From Deltaproteobacteria bacterium (GTDB lineage: Bacteria; Desulfobacterota; Binatia; DP-6): a DNA stretch of 11,236 nucleotides. Positions 7,043-11,236 of this stretch are shown in pieces; the stretch's first letter is position 1, and every line of letters starts with the position of its first letter. The stretch is taken from positions 1 to 11,236 of the forward strand of contig VBLA01000192.1 in the NCBI GenBank assembly GCA_005879245.1. Reading direction: 5' to 3'. Position numbers and translations under genes: made by a program. Below the pieces are notes generated by a model that saw only the letters and a program-made list of their open reading frames with translations, did no database searches and was not told the origin of the DNA.

Positions 7043-9199
7043 GTGGCCGCTCTCGCGGAGCGCTGGCAGCGCACGCTCGGTATCGAGCCGGGCGAGGAGC
7101 GCGTGCTCGTCGCCGGGGTGGTCGCCCTGTTCCTCGTCGAGTGGGCGGCGGTCTCCGTCACCAATGTCGCCGAGACCTTTTTCCTGAAGCGCATCGGCGT
7201 CGCGCGCCTGCCGATCGTCTTCCTGGTGAACTCCATTCTCCTCGCCGGCACGAGCGTCGCCGTGGGGCGCATGGCCGCACGCGCCGACCAGCGGCGGCTG
7301 CTGCTGCGCGTGCTGGTGCTCCTCGGGCTCGTGCTGCTGCCGCTCTGGCTGCTGGTCGTCGGGCAGGCGACGAGCGTATACGCCGTGTTGGTCGTGGTCG
7401 CGAAGCAGCTTGACGCGATCGCGGCGCTGGTGTTCTGGACCGCGCTCGGCGGGCTCGTCAGCGGGCGGCAGGGAAAGCGCCTTTTCGGGCTCATCACGGC
7501 AGGCGGCACGCTCGGCACGATTTGCGGGAGCTTCGCGTCGGCGCCGCTCGCGCGCGCGTTCGGGATTCCGACCCTGCTTCCGATCGCCACCCTGTTGCTC
7601 GGGCTCGGCGCGCTCGCGACGCTGCCGCTTCCCCGCTGGCAACCTGCGCGGGCGCGACCGGCGCGGCGTGAAGACACCGTCGGCCGGCGATTCTGGGCCC
7701 TCTGGCACGGCTGGCTCTTCCGGGTCCTCGTGGTCTCGTCGCTGCTCGCCGGGGTCCTGGGCCCGATGCTCTACTTCGAGTTCTCGTATGTCGCCGACCT
7801 GGCTACCCGCGGTGCGAGCGGCGAGCAACGGCTCCTCGCTCTGTACGCGGTGATCCGCGGCTGGATGAACGTCGGCGTGCTGGCCATCCAGGTCTTCGGC
7901 ACCTCGGCACTCTTTCGCCAGATCGGCGTGCCGCTGGCTGCGGCCGTTTCGCCAGTCATCTATCTGCTCGGACTGGCCGGACTGTCCCTGCGCACGAGTC
8001 TTCCCGCGGGAGTCGGCGCCATGGCGGGGACGACGCTGCAGGACCACGCCGTTTCCGACCCTGCGCAGCGCATCCTGCTGACCCTCTTTCCCGAGCGTCT
8101 ACGGGCGACGGTGACCGCCCTGGTCGACGGGGCGGCCAAGCGGGTGGGTGCCGTCGCGGGCAACCTGATCGTGATCGCCATTCTGGCGTTGGGGACGCCA
8201 GCCTGGGTCGGCTGGATCGGTCTGCCGGTCGCAAGCCTGTGGCTGCTGCTCGCGGGCCTGCTCTGGTGGCAGTACCCCACGCTGCTGCTCGCGATGGCCG
8301 GCCCCGATCGCGCCGCCGGGACACCGAAGTCGCTCGCCGCGCTCCTCGACGCGTCCACGCTGCGGGGGCTCAGCAAGAGTCTCGAGAGCCCCGACCTCGC
8401 ACGCTGTCGCGCGGCGTGCGCGCTCGTCGTCGAGGCGCCGCGGAGCCGCGCCGTCGCCACGCTGGCGCGCGCACTGGGTGTGGCTCCACCCGCCAATCGG
8501 CGCCTGCTGATCACGGCGCTCGATCGGATCCTGGAGGACAAGCCGGTTCTGAGTACCTCCGCAGCCCAACAGGTGGCGGCACTGCTCGCGGCGCCGGAAG
8601 GGCTCGATCCAATCGACCGCGCGAACCTCGTGCAGGCGTATGCGCGGCTGCTCGGCGCGGCGGCGGCGGAGCCCGGGTGGCGCGGAATCCTCGAGGGCTC
8701 GAGAGCGACGACGCGACGACGCGACAGATCGTCCGCGAAGAGCTCCGCGCCGAGCTGCTGCGGCGTGACGCAGAGCCCGAATCGGCCGATGCCATCCGGC
8801 ACCTGCAGCACCTGGCCGCCCGCTTGGCACATCCCGACGACCGGCCGCACGCCGCGCGCGCGCTCGCGGACGTCGCCGAACGATACGGTGGGCGGGTCGC
8901 GGCCCAGGCGGCGGTGCTCCTTCCCTATCGGGACGACCACGACGTGCGCGTGCGTACGGCGGTGCTGCGCTTCGTCGGCGCGTCGCACCTCGACACCGAA
9001 GCGCGGTGGGCCGCAACGCGCCTCGGCGCCCCCGACGTCGCCGAGGCCGCCGCCGCGCAAGGGGCGCTGCGCGCGCTCGGGCCCGCGGCCGTCGAGGCAC
9101 TCTGCGAGACCCTGCGCTCCGGACGGCTCGCCGCGCGGGCACGGGCGCTGCCGATCCTGCGCGCGATGCCGGAGGAGGAGCTGTCACTCCAGAGACTGA
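7043..9199 (+). CDS. Npt-like MFS + HEAT + cNMP fusion, N-terminal part up to frameshift
   Basis: Residues ~1-415 are a second Npt-like membrane domain with about 10-12 hydrophobic segments. Family blocks are VAETFFLKRIGV, RQGKRLFGLITAGGTLGT (from residue 142) and, from 334, DHAVSDPAQRILLTLFPERL followed by RATVTALVDGAAKRVG. Residues ~420-550 are alpha-helical HEAT-like repeats (DLARCRAACALVVEA, NRRLLITALDRIL). Near base 8697 the meaningful frame changes. Beyond it this frame gives only Ser/Arg/Pro-rich shadow sequence up to the stop at 9199, while the helical repeats continue one frame over and end in a cNMP domain. Taken together, the intact protein would have about 1,020 residues. Npt domains fused to HEAT and cyclic-nucleotide-binding domains are known from free-living bacteria. 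As written, the product would be a 718-residue protein with the membrane domain, part of the HEAT region and a nonsense tail. The cause could be a sequencing error, a true mutation or repeat slippage. Confidence 0.8.
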   Translation: MAALAERWQRTLGIEPGEERVLVAGVVALFLVEWAAVSVTNVAETFFLKRIGVARLPIVFLVNSILLAGTSVAVGRMAARADQRRLLLRVLVLLGLVLLPLWLLVVGQATSVYAVLVVVAKQLDAIAALVFWTALGGLVSGRQGKRLFGLITAGGTLGTICGSFASAPLARAFGIPTLLPIATLLLGLGALATLPLPRWQPARARPARREDTVGRRFWALWHGWLFRVLVVSSLLAGVLGPMLYFEFSYVADLATRGASGEQRLLALYAVIRGWMNVGVLAIQVFGTSALFRQIGVPLAAAVSPVIYLLGLAGLSLRTSLPAGVGAMAGTTLQDHAVSDPAQRILLTLFPERLRATVTALVDGAAKRVGAVAGNLIVIAILALGTPAWVGWIGLPVASLWLLLAGLLWWQYPTLLLAMAGPDRAAGTPKSLAALLDASTLRGLSKSLESPDLARCRAACALVVEAPRSRAVATLARALGVAPPANRRLLITALDRILEDKPVLSTSAAQQVAALLAAPEGLDPIDRANLVQAYARLLGAAAAEPGWRGILEGSRATTRRRDRSSAKSSAPSCCGVTQSPNRPMPSGTCSTWPPAWHIPTTGRTPRARSRTSPNDTVGGSRPRRRCSFPIGTTTTCACVRRCCASSARRTSTPKRGGPQRASAPPTSPRPPPRKGRCARSGPRPSRHSARPCAPDGSPRGHGRCRSCARCRRRSCHSRD
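8693..8727 (+). other. Frameshift site with 8-bp direct repeat
   Basis: Coding passes from frame 2 (WRGILEG) to frame 1 (DDATTRQIVREELRAELL) within this stretch. Two minimal repairs work. One is a base missing from the GGG run at 8695-8697; a fourth G gives GILEGLESDDATTRQ. The other is one 8-bp unit too many in the repeat GCGACGAC GCGACGAC GCGAC at 8705-8725; removing a unit gives GILEGSRATTRQIVREE. Both restore a single long frame to 10116. Confidence 0.75.
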
Positions 9200-10116
9200 T
9201 CGACCGCCAGGTCGACGCGAGCCTTCGCCTCGTTCTGCAGGCCGAGGTGCTCCGTACCGGTGGCGCTGCGGATCTCGTCCTGCGACGCCTGCGCGAGCGC
9301 GTCGACGAGAACGCGCACACGGCGCTTCTCCTGCTCGCCGCAGCGTTGGACGACGAGCGCATCACTCGCGCGAGCGAGCTGTTGCGGACCACCGCCAGCG
9401 GGCGCGAGCGTGCCGTTCTCCTGGAGGCGCTGGAGGCCATCCTTCCGACGGAGGAGGCTGCGCGGGTCCTGCCGCTCCTCGATCGTGAGCGCCCGCGTGC
9501 GATCGCCGCCCGAGCCGTTCGCGTGCTCGGGAGCCAGCCGGCGACGTTCGACGAAGTCGCCCGCGAGGTCGTGGCCGACGAAGATCATCTGACGGCGGCG
9601 CTGCTCGAGGGCACGCTCGACGTCGAAACCCGCGCGCGCCTCCAGCTCGACCGGCGTCGTGCGTCCGTGCCATACCAGGCGGGGGCGGCTGCCATGGCAA
9701 CCGACATCGAGAAGCTTCTCCACCTTCGGAGCCTCGAGCTCTTCGAGCGACTGACGACCCAGCAGCTCGCCGACCTGGCTGCCGCGGTCGCGGAGGTGAC
9801 CTACCCCGCCGGCGGAGCGATCCTCACGGAGGGTGAATTCACCGATGGTCTCTTCATCATCATGACGGGCGAAGTGCTCGTCACCAAGGCGGGCGTCACC
9901 CTCCGCAAGCTGAACCCCCGCGACTTCTTCGGTGAGATGGCCCTCTTCGACGGGGGAATGCGCTCGGCCACGGTGACGGCCGTCGACACGGTGGGACTCC
10001 TACGGCTCTCCCGCGACGCCGTCCTGCAGATCATGGAGGAGCAGCCGGCGATCGCCATCGCGATCTGCCAGACGCTCTCGCGCCGCCTGCGCGATCTGCT
10101 CGGCGAGCGATCTTAG
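8698..10116 (+). CDS. HEAT-like repeats + cyclic-nucleotide-binding domain, C-terminal part of the split transporter
   Basis: This frame continues the helical repeats of the gene started at 7043. About 330 residues follow the HEAT-like pattern (DDHDVRVRTAVLRFVGAS, AAAAQGALRALGPAAVEAL, RARALPILRAM, ERAVLLEALEAILP). The last ~140 residues (about 9694-10113) are a cNMP/CRP-type effector domain: LFERLTTQQLADLAAAV, YPAGGAILTEGEFTDGLFII, GEVLV, then the phosphate-binding cassette FFGEMALFDGGMRSATV with its Glu and Arg intact, and LLRLSRDAVLQIMEEQP. No DNA-binding domain follows, so it is a regulatory sensor rather than a CRP-type transcription factor. By family it would bind cAMP, cGMP or another nucleotide, facing the cytoplasm, and pass a signal to the membrane domain. 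There is no convincing start at the left boundary; it is a frame continuation. ATG9694 at the cNMP domain is an in-frame internal candidate with only weak support. Domain calls are firm; expression as a separate protein is doubtful. Confidence 0.8.
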   Translation, partial: LESDDATTRQIVREELRAELLRRDAEPESADAIRHLQHLAARLAHPDDRPHAARALADVAERYGGRVAAQAAVLLPYRDDHDVRVRTAVLRFVGASHLDTEARWAATRLGAPDVAEAAAAQGALRALGPAAVEALCETLRSGRLAARARALPILRAMPEEELSLQRLIDRQVDASLRLVLQAEVLRTGGAADLVLRRLRERVDENAHTALLLLAAALDDERITRASELLRTTASGRERAVLLEALEAILPTEEAARVLPLLDRERPRAIAARAVRVLGSQPATFDEVAREVVADEDHLTAALLEGTLDVETRARLQLDRRRASVPYQAGAAAMATDIEKLLHLRSLELFERLTTQQLADLAAAVAEVTYPAGGAILTEGEFTDGLFIIMTGEVLVTKAGVTLRKLNPRDFFGEMALFDGGMRSATVTAVDTVGLLRLSRDAVLQIMEEQPAIAIAICQTLSRRLRDLLGERS

Positions 10117-10178
10117 GCACTTACCGACCTCGCCGTCCCGCTCCCTTTCATGGAACGTACCAATCAGCAACGCGCCAG

Positions 10179-10208
10179 GCGCAGCGGCCGTCGCAAACGG
10201 CCGAGCGC
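10179..10208 (+). terminator. Possible hairpin terminator downstream of the cluster
   Basis: A hairpin can form about 63 bases after the stop at 10116: outer stem GCGC/GCGC, small internal loop, inner stem CGGCCG/CGGCCG and loop TCGCAAA. The following sequence has only a weak T-rich patch (GATTTCTC), so intrinsic termination is uncertain. Its place at the end of a five-gene same-strand cluster is the main reason to suspect a terminator. Confidence 0.3.
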
Positions 10209-10438
10209 GGGCGATTTCTCGGACCGGGCAACCCATCTGACGAGGGTTCGGCACACTGCCGAGTCGTCGGCACGCGCCGGTCTGCGTCTACTGCGCACCC
10301 ACGAACTCGCCCACGGCCGTTCGCGCGTCCTGCCCGCCAGCTCGGCCGGTCGCAGTGGCACGCCGATTGCGACGCCATCGAGTCATCATGCGCCTGACTG
10401 CTGAACCGAGACACGATGACACTTGCCCGGGCTCGAGA

Positions 10439-10456
10439 CCGCGAGCAAACTCGCGG
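10439..10456 (+). promoter_or_regulatory. Perfect 7-bp hairpin upstream of the small ORF
   Basis: CCGCGAG CAAA CTCGCGG is a perfect inverted repeat with a 4-base loop. It ends 15 bases before ATG10472, next to the purine-rich GGAAAGGG that could serve as a ribosome site. There is no T-tract, so a terminator is unlikely. It could be an operator or an RNA structure affecting initiation, or chance in GC-rich DNA. Confidence 0.3.
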
Positions 10457-10471
10457 CGGAAAGGGTGAGCG

Positions 10472-10822
10472 ATGGCGCTCTTCGCTCAGATCCCCACGCT
10501 CGTCTACACGGCCGTGCTTGGGCTCGACTCGGCATCGACGGCGGGCCTCGCGCGGCTCTGCTTCGGCGCGCTGCTGTGGATCGTCCTCGTCATCCTGAAC
10601 CGCGACGCGGCCAGCGCCTCAACGAGTCCCTCGGCACTCGAGGTCGGGGCCGTGCCGAGCCCGCGTCGCCGTCTCGAGCCCGCGGAGCCGGTGCGAGACG
10701 GTCGCGTGGCGACCCGCATCGACCGCGCCTGCGACGCCCAGGGCCGGATTCCGCGATTAGGCAAGGCTTCATGCGGTCGGATCAGCGCACCCCCGGGACC
10801 CATTTGGACGCCGCCCCCGTGA
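10472..10822 (+). CDS. Small hypothetical protein with a hydrophobic segment (doubtful)
   Basis: This open frame encodes 116 residues. The first ~45 look protein-like: FAQIPTLVYTAVLGLDSA, then a strongly hydrophobic helix LCFGALLWIVLVIL ending in a charged residue. The rest is Arg/Pro/Ser-rich and resembles non-coding GC-rich sequence, so this may be a small single-pass membrane protein with an atypical tail, the remnant of a longer gene, or not a gene. A purine-rich GGAAAGGG lies about 8 bases before the ATG. Its stop overlaps ATG10822 (TGATG), the longer alternative start of the next gene. I do not recognise a family and assign no function. Confidence 0.33.
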   Translation: MALFAQIPTLVYTAVLGLDSASTAGLARLCFGALLWIVLVILNRDAASASTSPSALEVGAVPSPRRRLEPAEPVRDGRVATRIDRACDAQGRIPRLGKASCGRISAPPGPIWTPPP

Positions 10823-10840
10823 TGCGCGTATCGTGGGGGC
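10813..10840 (+). promoter_or_regulatory. 12-bp RNA-type hairpin at the start of the exported protein gene
   Basis: GCCCCCGTGATG, loop CGCG, TATCGTGGGGGC pairs over 12 consecutive positions in RNA: nine Watson-Crick and three G-U pairs, six of them a solid G-C block. It encloses ATG10822 and the GGGGG at 10835-10839, the only Shine-Dalgarno-like element before ATG10843. Folding would therefore hide the ribosome site. No T-tract follows, so it is not a typical terminator. A regulatory role is inference. Confidence 0.45.
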
Positions 10841-10842
10841 CG

Positions 10843-11236
10843 ATGCCCGACCGTCGTGGTCACGACGTAGCTCGTCGGACGAGGCGTGTCGAGTGCTGCC
10901 TACTGCTGGCGGCGCTCGTCCTCGCGCTGCCGGGATGGGTTACAGCCTCGCCGGGCATGTTCCCGGCACACGAGACGAAGACGCTCCAGCGCGAGCAAGA
11001 CCCGGTGATCGTCCGCACCGGCTTGCTCGCCGGCCTGCCGGACCGCGAGACCTCACGCTGTCGCCTGTACGCCGTCCGGCACGGAAGCCTCGAGCCCGTC
11101 CCGTTCCAGTTCGACCCGCGTGGCGCCGACGGCGAGCTCATCCTGTCCGAGGACGGCGCCGAGACCGAGTTCACCTTCGGCGACGACGACGAGCTCGTCT
11201 TCATGGCGAAGGACACCGGCGACCGCGCCCCGAACG
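10843..11236 (+). CDS. Exported protein of unknown family (3' partial)
   Basis: The frame runs off the right edge after 131 codons. From ATG10843 the product begins with an Arg-rich n-region (MPDRRGHDVARRTRRVE), then a hydrophobic core CCLLLAALVLALPGWVTA and a probable signal-peptidase site after VTA (residue ~35), giving a mature start SPGMF. The mature part reads as real protein: DPVIVRTGLLAGLPD, RLYAVRHGSLEPVPFQFDPR, GADGELILSEDGAETEFTFG, DDDELVFMAKDTGDRAPN. The VPFQFD and DDELVFMA-D-GDRAP patterns resemble uncharacterised secreted proteins of environmental proteobacteria. I cannot name the family, and more than half may be missing. ATG10822, seven codons upstream, is an alternative start; ATG10843 is preferred because of the G-rich stretch before it and the shorter n-region, but the choice is open. 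A separate unit from the upstream cluster is likely. Confidence 0.72.
   Translation, partial: MPDRRGHDVARRTRRVECCLLLAALVLALPGWVTASPGMFPAHETKTLQREQDPVIVRTGLLAGLPDRETSRCRLYAVRHGSLEPVPFQFDPRGADGELILSEDGAETEFTFGDDDELVFMAKDTGDRAPN

Larger units (their letters stand above)
10117..10471. other. Intergenic region without a convincing gene
   Basis: This stretch of 355 bases separates the transporter from the next possible ORF. Its short open frames on both strands (for example 10150-10404 on +, Arg/Ser-rich) show no domain, no convincing ribosome site and look like GC-rich noise. It contains two small hairpins, annotated separately. No clear sigma-70 promoter was recognised. Confidence 0.55.

Noticed and set aside
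5082..7187. 701-codon + strand frame overlapping the first Npt gene
   Set aside because: Extremely Arg/Pro-rich out-of-frame reading; the other frame holds the Npt motifs and membrane helices.
6845..8047. Antisense open frame of 400 codons
   Set aside because: Low-complexity charged sequence opposite clear membrane helices.
8693..8700. Programmed -1 ribosomal frameshift
   Set aside because: The bases around GAG GGC TCG do not form an X XXY YYZ slippery heptamer; an indel or repeat slippage is simpler.
10150..10404. 84-codon + strand open frame in the gap
   Set aside because: Arg/Ser/Ala-rich, no ribosome site, no protein-like hydrophobic or domain pattern.
10804..10834. Possible promoter TTGGAC / TATCGT before the exported gene
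   Set aside because: Spacer is 19 bases, both boxes are imperfect, and the -10 lies inside the hairpin close to the start codon; too weak to annotate.

Overview
The window is very GC-rich and densely coded on the + strand. It looks like a chromosome or metagenome contig from a Gram-negative bacterium of the deltaproteobacterial/Myxococcota/Binatota kind. That placement is only an impression, from base composition, from Npt/HEAT/cNMP fusion transporters typical of free-living environmental bacteria, and from exported proteins with Sec signals. No rRNA, tRNA, CRISPR array, insertion sequence or phage gene was seen.

Positions 1-10116 form one compact same-strand cluster that is probably an operon. 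(1) The 3' part of a large dikinase-like gene, open at the left edge, carries a central phosphohistidine-type domain followed by a C-terminal PPDK_N/ATP-grasp domain. This is the domain order of alpha-glucan water dikinase rather than of PEP synthase. (2) and (3) are two tandem paralogous secreted proteins of about 535 residues with a YkuD-like L,D-transpeptidase SHGC motif. (4) is a 12-TM Npt/NTT-family (ATP:ADP-antiporter-like) membrane protein. (5) is a second Npt-like membrane domain followed by HEAT-like helical repeats and a C-terminal cyclic-nucleotide-binding domain. The junctions are tight: a 4-base GTGA overlap, then 17 bases, 0 bases and 40 bases. Gene 5 is split by a frameshift near 8695-8727, at an 8-bp tandem repeat.

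Positions 10117-11236 are different. About 355 bases without a convincing gene hold two hairpins, followed by a doubtful small ORF with a hydrophobic stretch. A strong RNA-type hairpin then lies directly before a secreted protein of unknown family that runs off the right edge.

A possible reading, which is inference, is an envelope-associated module. In it, a phosphotransferase acting on an unknown (possibly glycan) substrate, a pair of periplasmic transpeptidase-like enzymes and a pair of Npt-type transporters work together, with one transporter gated by a cyclic nucleotide through its cNMP domain. I do not recognise this combination as a named system.
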